44,839 nucleotides of DNA from Candidatus Aminicenantota bacterium (GTDB lineage Bacteria > Acidobacteriota > Aminicenantia > Aminicenantales > Aminicenantaceae), in the NCBI GenBank assembly GCA_030669305.1, contig DAOVDU010000008.1, forward strand, positions 1-44,839, read 5' to 3'. Positions 15,149 through 23,494 of the stretch are shown here, one piece after another. The notes below the pieces were generated by a model. The model did not search any database and was not told the origin of the DNA. It saw nothing but the letters and a program-made list of their open reading frames with translations. Position 1 is the first letter of the stretch, and the number at the start of each line of letters is the position of its first letter. A program made the translations under genes and the position numbers.

Positions 15149-17691
15149 TTTAAATGATTTTTTTCTAACAGGATTTTTTCCCTCGCCATATGAAAAACTG
15201 GATTCTTTATTCGGAAAATTCCCTCAACAATCTCTTGAGGGCGGATGCCTTTTTGGAAAGTATATTTCAAGGTAATAAAAAGTTTTTCAGTTTTTCTATC
15301 GACTCTTATCCTTTCAATAAAGCTATCCTTTGAATCCTTTAAAAAGTCATCCACTAACTTTTTTACAATCTTGCCGTCACTAGATGATAGATTCATCTCT
15401 TTGCAGATTGCTTCAAGAGCATTTTTCATCTCTTCATTATTCAAATCCACTGAGTAAACCATTGCTTTTATTTCTTTATTTAAAGAAGTTTCAAAATCTT
15501 CCAGCCGTCTTAAGCCTAAAAATTTAACTCCAGAAGGAAGAAAATCATTTATCTTGGAAATAAATTCCTTCTCTTCAAAAAGATACTGCGATTTGAATTC
15601 AAGCAACTCGGCCTTTCCCTCCATGCCCAATGGAAGGGCGGGCAGGTAAGAAATCATCATTTTTGGGTGAAATCCCTTGGAATACATAACAGAAATGCCT
15701 GCTCTCCGCACGCCTCGTTGGATGATACTGTTTAAGTCTATATGAGAAAAAAATCGAGCATTCTCTCTTTTTGAATAAGAAGCTCGATACCGGAACACAT
15801 TCTCCGTTTTTTTCCCTATGAGAATATGATCCTCTGGAAAAATCTGCACTTTCTCGGCAAATTTCTTCTCATACAAGGGCCATAAAGAGCAACTCTGACA
15901 TTTGGCACACTCCCTATTAAGGCAGGAAGAAGTTGGCTTCTCTCTTAGGGCCTTGTTCAATTCTGCAAGCAAATGAGATTTTTTAATACCTATATCAAGA
16001 TGGTCCCAAGGAAGTACAGCCTCACTCCCTAAAGCTGAAAGGAAAATTCGATAATCAATGTCTTCAGATTCAAAAGCCGCCTTCCAAATATTGAAGTCAA
16101 AAAGTTCGCCCCAGCTATCAAATCTCGCCCCATTCTTCCAGGCATTGATTAAAACCCCTGTTAAACTCCTGTCTCCCTTGGAAAAAACAGCCTCCAGGAG
16201 GGAATTTTTGAAGGGGTGTTCTTTAAACTTTACAAAGGGATATTTTTTCAGCCTGGACTTCAGAAATCTGTGCTTTTCTTTTAATATATTTTCCTCTTCC
16301 ATTTCAAGCCATTGAAAAGGAGTATGCGGCTTTGGAATAAACGATGAAACGCTGAGGTTGATTTGGGGAGCTTTCTTTAAAATCTTATAACCTATCCTTA
16401 TGATCTCCTTTATCATACTTACAATTCCCTCTAAATCCTCATCTTTTTCTGTAGGCAAACCAACCATGAAATAAAGCTTAAGCAATTTCCATCCCTGATA
16501 AAAGGCATTCATGGAAGCATCCAGAATCTCTTTGTCTTTAAAATTTTTGTTGATGACACAACGCAATCTATCTGTTCCTGCTTCTGGGACCAATGTAATA
16601 CCGGTCTTTCTCACTTTGATAATATGTTTGGTAATTCCTGAGGATAAGCCTTTGGGCCTCAATGAAGATAATGAGAGGGAAATCTCTTGTTTCTCAAGCT
16701 CACACATCAAGATTTCAACTATTCTATCCAGATAAGGATAGTCGCTTATAGAAAGAGACGCTAGAGAGGCGTCCTCATAGCCAGTTGATCGAAGGCTGTT
16801 CAGAACCTTTTCCAGAACAAAAGAAGGATTTTTTACTCTGGGAGGAAAATAGATGCTTGAAGCTTGGCAAAACCTGCATTTCTGCGGACAGCCCCTTGCA
16901 ACCTCAACAGCCACCCTGTCAAATATGATCTTAATATTCGGAACAACAATCTTCTCAGGAAAAGGGGCTTTACTAAAGGGAAAAAGAACTCTTTTTTTTA
17001 TCCTAGAAGGCATATTTTTTGTTGGCTTTACAGCCAGAAGGAGAGAGTTGTCAGGCCTGTAAGGCTCGTAAAAAGAAGGCACATAAACACCTGCAATTTT
17101 GGAGAGCTCTCTAAATACAGCATTTTTTTCTTTTAACTCTTCTTTAAGGGTCATATATTTATCAATTATTTCCAGGAAAGCTTCTTCCCCGTCTCCAATT
17201 AGAAATAAATCAAAAATATCAGCAACAGGCTCTGGATTAAAAACTGCTGATCCACCTGCAATAACAAGAGGATGATCAAGGTTCCTTTTTGAAGAGAGGA
17301 AAGGAACTTGACCGAGATCAAGGATGGTCAAGATGTTGGTATAATTAAGCTCATAAAGAAGAGAAAAACCTATAATGTCAAATCGAAAAAGGGGAATTTT
17401 ATTTTCAAGAGAAAAAAGGGGAATTTTCTTGACTCGAAGTTTCTGTTCAAAATCTATCCAGGGGGCAAAAACTCTTTCTGCAAGAAACGAGGGGTGATTA
17501 TTTAGAACAAAATAAAGAATTTTCTGACCGAGATAAGACATCCCGACTTCATAAATGTCTGGAAATACAAGAGCAATTTTCGCTTTAACACTCTGAGGAT
17601 CTTTTTTTATCTCATTCCACTCCCCTCCCAAATAGCGGCCAGGTTTCTGTACCTGTTTTAAAATATTTTCCAGATCAATTTCTTTGATCAT
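15145..17691 (-). CDS. B12-binding radical SAM protein fused to DUF2344 (TIGR03960/TIGR03936 type)
   Basis: This protein of about 848 residues has an N-terminal B12-binding-like region opening with LVFPDIYEVGMSYLGQKIL. A radical SAM domain follows with the [4Fe-4S] motif ARGCPQKCRFCQ (Cys268, 272, 275 from the chosen start). Next is a Cys cluster SSCLNRECAKCQSC (Cys590, 595, 598, 601), then a DUF2344 domain (about 633-840) beginning FRYRASYSKRENARFFSHID. The fused arrangement is known in many bacteria; the reaction is unassigned. I chose ATG 17691. The longer reading from 17760 adds 23 residues that coincide with a GC-rich dispersed repeat and does not match the family N terminus. No strong Shine-Dalgarno was seen. 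Confidence 0.88.
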   Translation of the reverse strand: MIKEIDLENILKQVQKPGRYLGGEWNEIKKDPQSVKAKIALVFPDIYEVGMSYLGQKILYFVLNNHPSFLAERVFAPWIDFEQKLRVKKIPLFSLENKIPLFRFDIIGFSLLYELNYTNILTILDLGQVPFLSSKRNLDHPLVIAGGSAVFNPEPVADIFDLFLIGDGEEAFLEIIDKYMTLKEELKEKNAVFRELSKIAGVYVPSFYEPYRPDNSLLLAVKPTKNMPSRIKKRVLFPFSKAPFPEKIVVPNIKIIFDRVAVEVARGCPQKCRFCQASSIYFPPRVKNPSFVLEKVLNSLRSTGYEDASLASLSISDYPYLDRIVEILMCELEKQEISLSLSSLRPKGLSSGITKHIIKVRKTGITLVPEAGTDRLRCVINKNFKDKEILDASMNAFYQGWKLLKLYFMVGLPTEKDEDLEGIVSMIKEIIRIGYKILKKAPQINLSVSSFIPKPHTPFQWLEMEEENILKEKHRFLKSRLKKYPFVKFKEHPFKNSLLEAVFSKGDRSLTGVLINAWKNGARFDSWGELFDFNIWKAAFESEDIDYRIFLSALGSEAVLPWDHLDIGIKKSHLLAELNKALREKPTSSCLNRECAKCQSCSLWPLYEKKFAEKVQIFPEDHILIGKKTENVFRYRASYSKRENARFFSHIDLNSIIQRGVRRAGISVMYSKGFHPKMMISYLPALPLGMEGKAELLEFKSQYLFEEKEFISKINDFLPSGVKFLGLRRLEDFETSLNKEIKAMVYSVDLNNEEMKNALEAICKEMNLSSSDGKIVKKLVDDFLKDSKDSFIERIRVDRKTEKLFITLKYTFQKGIRPQEIVEGIFRIKNPVFHMAREKILLEKNHLN

Positions 17692-17825
17692 TTGTTTTGC
17701 TGTATCCTGTATATTACCCTTTAACAAAAAGGCGTGCAAGGCGGCCAGGGCAAACAACAAACTAAATATAAGAAAAACAATATTTTAACCTTGAGACTTA
17801 AGAAAAAGTAAGGAGTGAGAATAAA

Positions 17826-18001
17826 GAACTCAAAACTATCCTGGGTTAGTCTGTTAATTTGTTAGTCTGTTAGTCTGTTAATCAGTTAGTCTGTTAATCA
17901 GTTAGTCTGTTAATCAGTTAGTCTGTTAATCAGTTAGTCTGTTATTTTAATTAAAATTTTTAACAGATAAACAGACTAACCGAATAACTGACTAACAGTT
18001 T
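17826..18001. repeat. Octamer repeat array with opposed arms (second copy)
   Basis: Twelve exact-period octamers alternate GTTAGTCT and GTTAATCA types from 17845 to 17940. An AT-rich palindromic spacer (ttttaattaaaa) follows, then five units of opposite sense (AACAGACT type, 17962-18001). This copies the plan of 84-240, including the aactcaaaact flank. It fills most of the roughly 350-bp gap between the radical SAM gene and rodA. I see no gene in this gap, only this structure. Confidence 0.85.
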
Positions 18002-18043
18002 CTTTTCTTGCATATTATTTGTCTTGCTTGTCTTGATTTTATT

Positions 18044-19135
18044 TTATACATTAGCAAACCTCCTCATCTTGACATTTAAGACTAGGGCTACAGCTAAATA
18101 ACTTGTAAGAAGAGAAGAACCTCCATAGCTCAACAAAGGCAAAGGAACTCCTGCTACAGGAAAAAGCCCGATTGTCATCAAAACGTTGATGAAAAACTGG
18201 CAGCAAATCATCATTGCCACCATAAAAACAATATACACTCCAGCCCTATCTCTGGATTTTATGGCTGATTGAAATAGTCTTGAAAGGAACAAAAAGTAGC
18301 AGAATAAAGAAAAGATCACTCCTATGAAACCAAACTCCTCACCGATTACAGAGAATATAAAATCTGTGTGCCGGGCAGGCAAAAACCTCAATTGGCTTTG
18401 AGTCCCCTTTTTATAACCTTTCCCCAAAAGCCCTCCCGATCCTATGGCAATCTTTGATTGAATAACATGGTAACCTGATCCCAATGGCTCCTTACTGGGA
18501 GAAATGAGTGTCGTTAGTCTTTGTTTTTGATAATCTTTAAGAAAGAAATTCCATCCAACAACGCTTAGGAATAAAGAAAATATTAATAAAAATATTAAGG
18601 TTCTCCTCTTTAATCCAACCAAGATAAGTGATGCAATAAGAATAGGTATATAAGTTAATGCAGTTCCTAAGTCTGGCTGTAGGGCTACAAGAAGAATAGG
18701 AAGAAAGATGATGGCAATACTTGAAAATCCTGTCCACCAGGACAAATGATTTCTTCTATATTCAGAAAAGACATGAGCTAAAAGAAGAATGACTACAATC
18801 TTAGCAAGCTCAGAGGGCTGAACTTGGAAAAAAGGTAGCTTAATCCAACTCTTGGCTCCTGCTGTTAGTTTTCCAAAAAATAAAATCCCAGCAAGCAGAG
18901 CAATAAAAACAATATAGAGATAAAAAGAATACGTAACAAGAATATTATAGTCGATAGAAATAAATATGAAGAGAGCTACAAGGCTTAAAAAAATCCAGAA
19001 GATTTGTTTTAGATAATAGTTTCCAGGCAAATAATAAGAGCAACTGTAAATAATGGCAATTCCGATAACAGAGTTTAAAAGCAAGAGACCTATCAGAATC
19101 CAGTCGATATTTCTAATTTGATTTCTATCAATCAT
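18044..19135 (-). CDS. rodA: Peptidoglycan glycosyltransferase RodA (SEDS family)
   Basis: RodA polymerises glycan strands in the elongasome together with PBP2. The 363-residue polytopic membrane protein has ten predicted hydrophobic segments and the SEDS signatures GAKSWIKLPFFQVQPSELAK and PARHTDFIFSVIGEEFGFIG, and ends with PLLSYGGSSLLTSYLAVALV. I chose ATG 19135 (MIDRNQIRNIDWILIG). An upstream in-frame start would add 12 residues from within mrdA. The gene overlaps the end of mrdA by eight bases, so translation is probably coupled. It is the last gene of the mreB-mreC-mreD-mrdA-rodA operon. Confidence 0.95.
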   Translation of the reverse strand: MIDRNQIRNIDWILIGLLLLNSVIGIAIIYSCSYYLPGNYYLKQIFWIFLSLVALFIFISIDYNILVTYSFYLYIVFIALLAGILFFGKLTAGAKSWIKLPFFQVQPSELAKIVVILLLAHVFSEYRRNHLSWWTGFSSIAIIFLPILLVALQPDLGTALTYIPILIASLILVGLKRRTLIFLLIFSLFLSVVGWNFFLKDYQKQRLTTLISPSKEPLGSGYHVIQSKIAIGSGGLLGKGYKKGTQSQLRFLPARHTDFIFSVIGEEFGFIGVIFSLFCYFLFLSRLFQSAIKSRDRAGVYIVFMVAMMICCQFFINVLMTIGLFPVAGVPLPLLSYGGSSLLTSYLAVALVLNVKMRRFANV

Positions 19136-20945
19136 ATTTTTTTCTGTATAAGCTAAATAAATCTCTTGCAAGGGGAGCCGCAGTCACTCCGCCCATGCCT
19201 CCGTATTCTACAAGTACGGTCACTATCACTTTTGGGTTTTCTCTCGGAGCGAACCCTGTAAACCAGGAATGAGTTTTAATTTCTATCTTTTCCTGTGCAA
19301 GCTTTTCTGCTCCTTTAGTACTTATTAGCTGAGTCGAGCCTGTCTTTCCACAGACGTTAAATCCTTCTATCCGGGCAGCTCTTCCAGTACCTTGCTCGTT
19401 GACTGCTTTCCACATGCCTCTTATAACTTTTTCGTAAGAAGAATTTTTAATCTTGAGAGGATTTCTCTCTCCAGGATGTGATTGCCATTCTTTTCCTTTT
19501 GGAAAATGAGTTTTTCCTTTAAACAAATAAGGAGTAATTCTGCTTCCCTTGTTTGCAATAATAGCCGTATGAGTAGCAACTTGAAGAGGAGTAACTAAAA
19601 TTGGACCCTGGCCAATAGAAACAGAAATCGTCTCTCCAGGATACCAGGGAGCATTCTTGACTCTTCTCTTCCAGATAGGATCAGGGACTAGCCCTTCCTT
19701 TTCTCCTGGCAGATCTATGCCAGTTTTTGAGCCAAAAGCAAGCAATTTTGCATAGCGTGCAATCTCTTCTATGCCCATTTTTTTACCCAGTTGATAAAAA
19801 TATATATTGCATGAATGCTGAATCGCTTCGTAAAGATTTACTGCACCATGACCTGGTTTAAACCAGCACGAAAAAGGATGCCCGTATATTTTAATCGATC
19901 CACTACAGAAAAAACGCGTCTTGTCGGTTATGATACTCGAATCCAGCGCTCCTAAAGCCAGAGTTGGTTTGAAAATGGAACCAGGAGAATACAGCCCTCG
20001 GATAGCCCGATTCTCCAAGGGGAATTTTGGGCTGTTGACTAAATCAAGCCACTCTTTGGGAGTGAATCGATTGATGAATTTATTCGGATCAAAATTTGGA
20101 TAACTTGCTAATGTTAAAATTTCCCCGGTCCGAGCATCTAGAACCACTATAACCCCTTCCTTCCCCTCTAAAAGTTCTTCAGCCTTCTTCTGTAGATCAA
20201 AATCTAACGTCAACCAAACATCTTGTCCTGGAACAGGTTCTCGCCTGGATATCTCTCCCTTACTCCTTCCTAAACTGTCAACTATTTCTATTAACTGACC
20301 CTCTGTTCCCACCAATTGAGCCTCATACTCTTTTTCAATCCCTGTTTTTCCCACCTGGTCTCCTTGCCGTCTTTCTTTATGTTCATCAGCTTCTATTTCT
20401 CTTTGAGACAGCTCTTGTAAATAACCAATCACATGAGCTGCAAGAGTTCCATACGGATAAAATCTTCTTGGATCTGCTTGAATGACTAGTTCTGGCAATT
20501 CCAGTTGTCTGCTCTCGATTCGGGCCACATCTTCCTTTAGAGTTAGGTTGTCTTTAATCACAATAGGTCGAAAACGAGGAAGGGATTTGTATTTATCGAT
20601 TCTCTCCTTCAGAACATCTATTTCAAGGTTCAAAAGACGAGCAATTTTTTGGCAAGATTCTTCAAAATTTTTACAATTTTCTCTTATTATTGATGCTTTA
20701 AATGAAGCGACATTCTTCGCAAGTATTTTGCCATTTCTGTCCCTTATGAGACCTCGCTGAGGAGGTAAAATTATTTCTCTAATTCTATTTGCTTCAGATT
20801 TTTCCCAATATTTTTGGTGGTCAAGAATTTGTATCTTCCAAAAAAATAACACTAAAACAACGAACACTATATGAACGTAAATGTGTGTGTTCTTCGTTTT
20901 TCCAAGGATTGAGGAGAGATCTTCATAAATTTTTTTATTTTTCAT
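19128..20945 (-). CDS. mrdA: Penicillin-binding protein 2 (peptidoglycan transpeptidase)
   Basis: PBP2 cross-links new peptidoglycan during rod elongation. The 605-residue protein has a short cytoplasmic N terminus, one membrane anchor (about 22-40), and a dimerisation domain with the pattern PPQRGLIRDRNGKILA (61-76). The transpeptidase domain has all three active-site motifs: SIFK (Ser323, Lys326), SCN (378-380) and KTG (534-536). The start overlaps the mreD stop by four bases (ATGA), and the 3' end overlaps rodA. It is a class B, mrdA-type enzyme of typical length. Confidence 0.95.
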   Translation of the reverse strand: MKNKKIYEDLSSILGKTKNTHIYVHIVFVVLVLFFWKIQILDHQKYWEKSEANRIREIILPPQRGLIRDRNGKILAKNVASFKASIIRENCKNFEESCQKIARLLNLEIDVLKERIDKYKSLPRFRPIVIKDNLTLKEDVARIESRQLELPELVIQADPRRFYPYGTLAAHVIGYLQELSQREIEADEHKERRQGDQVGKTGIEKEYEAQLVGTEGQLIEIVDSLGRSKGEISRREPVPGQDVWLTLDFDLQKKAEELLEGKEGVIVVLDARTGEILTLASYPNFDPNKFINRFTPKEWLDLVNSPKFPLENRAIRGLYSPGSIFKPTLALGALDSSIITDKTRFFCSGSIKIYGHPFSCWFKPGHGAVNLYEAIQHSCNIYFYQLGKKMGIEEIARYAKLLAFGSKTGIDLPGEKEGLVPDPIWKRRVKNAPWYPGETISVSIGQGPILVTPLQVATHTAIIANKGSRITPYLFKGKTHFPKGKEWQSHPGERNPLKIKNSSYEKVIRGMWKAVNEQGTGRAARIEGFNVCGKTGSTQLISTKGAEKLAQEKIEIKTHSWFTGFAPRENPKVIVTVLVEYGGMGGVTAAPLARDLFSLYRKKYD

Positions 20946-21433
20946 TTACTTTGCTTAGAAGCAAGGTTTTTAAACTTCCGTATTAAAATGAAGAGAACAC
21001 TGCCAAGAAGAGCTGTGCTTAAAGGCTGAAAAAAGATGAGTCCTTTTCCAGTGTTTATGGTTTCTGAAAATATAAATGAATAAAGTAAAGCCCAGAGAAG
21101 CAATTCAAAGCCTACCAAAACAAATATAAAGAGAAAGTTTTTCCTCAAAGGAAGCACATTGATTTTTCTGGAAATATATCCAGCTGTGAATCCCATAATC
21201 GTTTTGGCTATGCCCGCAACACCAAATACTCCTAAGGAGAAGGAATCCTGGATAAGGCCACAAAAAGTCCCAATACATGCACCATATATCTCGCCTTTAT
21301 CTAAAGCAAAGTAAATAATGACCAAACTAAAAACATTAAAAATCTGGATAAGAGAAATTGAAATCTTTGCCAGAACTGTATAAAAGATAAAGGCGATAAC
21401 AATTCCAAGAGCAATCTCAATAAAATCTCTCAT
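20942..21433 (-). CDS. mreD: Rod shape-determining protein MreD
   Basis: MreD is an inner-membrane component of the elongasome, linked to MreC and to MrdA/RodA. The 163-residue protein is almost entirely hydrophobic, with five to six helices. It contains the weak family pattern YFALDKGEIYGACIGTFCGLIQDSFSLGVFG, shared in form by MreD homologues (a GxxxGLxxD-like motif in the third helix). The start follows the mreC stop by 12 bases, and the end overlaps mrdA by four. The sequence is poorly conserved, so the assignment rests strongly on position in the mre operon. Confidence 0.88.
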   Translation of the reverse strand: MRDFIEIALGIVIAFIFYTVLAKISISLIQIFNVFSLVIIYFALDKGEIYGACIGTFCGLIQDSFSLGVFGVAGIAKTIMGFTAGYISRKINVLPLRKNFLFIFVLVGFELLLWALLYSFIFSETINTGKGLIFFQPLSTALLGSVLFILIRKFKNLASKQSK

Positions 21434-21445
21434 TTAAAATCTTGC

Positions 21446-22282
21446 TTAAAAAAATTCATTTATATCTAACATGATTACAGCAATATGATCCAAATTCCGA
21501 ATTTCGAAAAAAGGCTTAACTTTAATTGTTTTGAAGAGAGATGTACTAGGAATTACGGATAAAATCTCACCAACATTGATTCCGGGAGGAAAAATGCCAT
21601 CAAAACCAGAAGTAATAACGCGTCCTCCCTCTTTTACTTCTTCATCAGTAACCTCAATATAATTTAAGAAGCACTGTCCTTTTGCATCCCCGGTCAGCAC
21701 ACCTGGAACCTTTTCCTTCTGAGAAAAAACACTAATTCCACTCTCACTATCAGTAACCAATTGGATTCTTGCTTCTTTAAACGATATGGGCTCGATGACT
21801 CTTCCTACCAAGTTACTGTGCTTATCGAGCACAACCATATTTTTTCTTATTCCATCCAAAGCACCTTTATTTATTGTTGCAGATTTATAAAAATTACTGG
21901 CATCGAATCCTATGACCCGAGCAGGCAAAATATTCTTATGAATTTTTGAGAGAGTATCACGGATTTCCTTCTCACTTTTATATTTTTGCATAGCATTCCT
22001 GAGCAAATTATTCTCCTGTAGCAGAAAAAACATCTCTTTCTTCATCTCTTCATTCTGATCTTGAATATTGCGAAGGTAAAAATAATTTTTCCAGATGTTG
22101 CCGATTTTTTGGAAAAAATAAACTATTCCATGCTGAACAGGCGAAAAAATTGAAAATATAGCTTTTTCAAAATAACTTTCTTCTCTGTCTAAAGGAACTT
22201 GGATAGAAATCAAGATGAGTTGAAAAAATATTAGCACTGCAAGAATTGTTAGGCTTTTTTTCTTTTTCAAGAGAAAGGGCAT
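21446..22282 (-). CDS. mreC: Rod shape-determining protein MreC
   Basis: MreC is a periplasmic scaffold that links MreB, PBP2 and RodA. The 278-residue protein has an N-terminal anchor helix (about 9-27), a coiled-coil segment (about 65-105, QDQNEEMKKEMFFLLQENNL), and two beta domains with the family features LVGRVIEPISFKEARIQLVTD and GDAKGQCFLNYI. The length is normal. There is no clear Shine-Dalgarno. It starts 13 bases after the mreB stop, so it probably relies on the polycistronic context. The identification is supported by the neighbouring mreB and mreD. Confidence 0.93.
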   Translation of the reverse strand: MPFLLKKKKSLTILAVLIFFQLILISIQVPLDREESYFEKAIFSIFSPVQHGIVYFFQKIGNIWKNYFYLRNIQDQNEEMKKEMFFLLQENNLLRNAMQKYKSEKEIRDTLSKIHKNILPARVIGFDASNFYKSATINKGALDGIRKNMVVLDKHSNLVGRVIEPISFKEARIQLVTDSESGISVFSQKEKVPGVLTGDAKGQCFLNYIEVTDEEVKEGGRVITSGFDGIFPPGINVGEILSVIPSTSLFKTIKVKPFFEIRNLDHIAVIMLDINEFF

Positions 22283-22295
22283 AAAATTAAATTGG

Positions 22296-23327
22296 TTAGA
22301 TTAGAGAAATCTTTTTCAATAGATCTAAATCATCGAGCATCTTGCCTGCACCGAGAACAACTGTAGTCAGAGGATCTTCGGTAATAAAAACTGGAAGTTG
22401 AGTCTCTTCTCGCAATCTCTTGTCTAAATTTTTTAGCAGGGCCCCTCCTCCAGTCAAAACGATCCCACGGTCAATGATGTCCGCTGAAAGCTCAGGAGGA
22501 GTTTTTTCAAGCGCTATCCTAACAGCATTAATAATAGCAGAGATAACTCCCTCGAGTGACTCCCTTATCTCTTGGTCATCAACAACACAAGTCTTCGGAA
22601 TACCTTCCCTCAAATCTCTCCCTTTGATCTCCATAGTCATAGGCTCATCCAGAGGATAAGCCGAGCCAATCTGTATTTTAACCTGCTCTGCGCTCTTTTC
22701 CCCAATCAGCAAATTATATTTCTTCTTAATATACTGGATGATAGCTTCATCCATTTCATTCCCGGCAATTCGAATGGCATGATTAAAGACAATGCCGTGA
22801 AGAGAAATGACTGCAATATCAGTGGTCCCGCCTCCGACATCAACAATCATATTCCCTGTAGGTTCGGATATGGGCAGATCAGCTCCAACAGAGGCTGACA
22901 TGGGCTGCTGCACTAAATAAACTTCAGAAGCTTTGGCCCTTAAGGCAACGTCTTTAACCGCACGTCTTTCAACCTGAGTTATTCCTGTGGGAATTCCAAT
23001 GATTATTCTTGGTCTGAGCAAAAAACCTCGGTTGTCTGTAGCTTTCTTGATAAAATAATCAAGCATTTTTTCCGTTACCTCAAAATCTGCAATGACACCA
23101 TCTCTCATGGGCTTGATTATCGAAACACCACTCGGCGTTTTTCCCAACATCTCCTTAGCACGTTTTCCCACAGCTTCCACTCTTCCATTCTGCCTATTAA
23201 CAACAACTATAGAAGGCTCCTGAACAACGATTCCTTTTCCTTTTAAAAAAACAAGAGTATTTGCTGTGCCTAAATCGATAGCTATATCGCAAAACAGCCT
23301 TTCTTTAAGCCAGCTAATCAAACTCAT
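22296..23327 (-). CDS. mreB: Rod shape-determining protein MreB (bacterial actin)
   Basis: MreB forms membrane-associated filaments that orient peptidoglycan synthesis. The 343-residue protein has the actin-fold phosphate loop IDLGTANTLVF (17-26), the second phosphate loop DVGGGTTDIAVIS, the ILTGGGALLKNLD adenosine segment, and a hydrophobic start (MSLISWLKERLF) that may act as a membrane-targeting helix. AAGGATAG precedes the ATG. It is the first gene of the elongasome operon, with a promoter 25 bases upstream. It is divergent from the second OPT gene. Confidence 0.97.
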   Translation of the reverse strand: MSLISWLKERLFCDIAIDLGTANTLVFLKGKGIVVQEPSIVVVNRQNGRVEAVGKRAKEMLGKTPSGVSIIKPMRDGVIADFEVTEKMLDYFIKKATDNRGFLLRPRIIIGIPTGITQVERRAVKDVALRAKASEVYLVQQPMSASVGADLPISEPTGNMIVDVGGGTTDIAVISLHGIVFNHAIRIAGNEMDEAIIQYIKKKYNLLIGEKSAEQVKIQIGSAYPLDEPMTMEIKGRDLREGIPKTCVVDDQEIRESLEGVISAIINAVRIALEKTPPELSADIIDRGIVLTGGGALLKNLDKRLREETQLPVFITEDPLTTVVLGAGKMLDDLDLLKKISLI

Positions 23328-23351
23328 CTCTATCCTTCTCTATTTACACGT

Positions 23352-23380
23352 TTTATAACACATTTTTTCTTTTCACGCAA
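23352..23380 (-). promoter_or_regulatory. Candidate promoter for the mreBCD-mrdA-rodA operon
   Basis: On the minus strand TTGCGT (23380-23375) and TATAAA (23357-23352) have a 17-bp spacer. They lie 25 bases upstream of the mreB ATG, giving a short leader. Confidence 0.5.
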
Positions 23381-23428
23381 TAAAATTTCCATTTTCACAT
23401 ATAAAAAGTTGCAAAGCCCTTTTTTTTC

Positions 23429-23457
23429 TTGATTTTTATCATCGAGAAATATATATT
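23429..23457 (+). promoter_or_regulatory. Candidate promoter for the second OPT gene
   Basis: TTGATT (23429-23434) and TATATT (23452-23457) are separated by 17 bp, upstream of GAAGGAGG and ATG 23495. It is divergent from the mreB promoter. Confidence 0.5.
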
Positions 23458-23494
23458 CAAAAAAAAATGTCATATCTGCCTGAAGGAGGTTTAA

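Noticed and set aside
17692-17760. N-terminal extension of the radical SAM protein from 17760
   Set aside because: The extra 23 residues coincide with the GC-rich dispersed repeat and do not match the family N terminus, so ATG 17691 was preferred.
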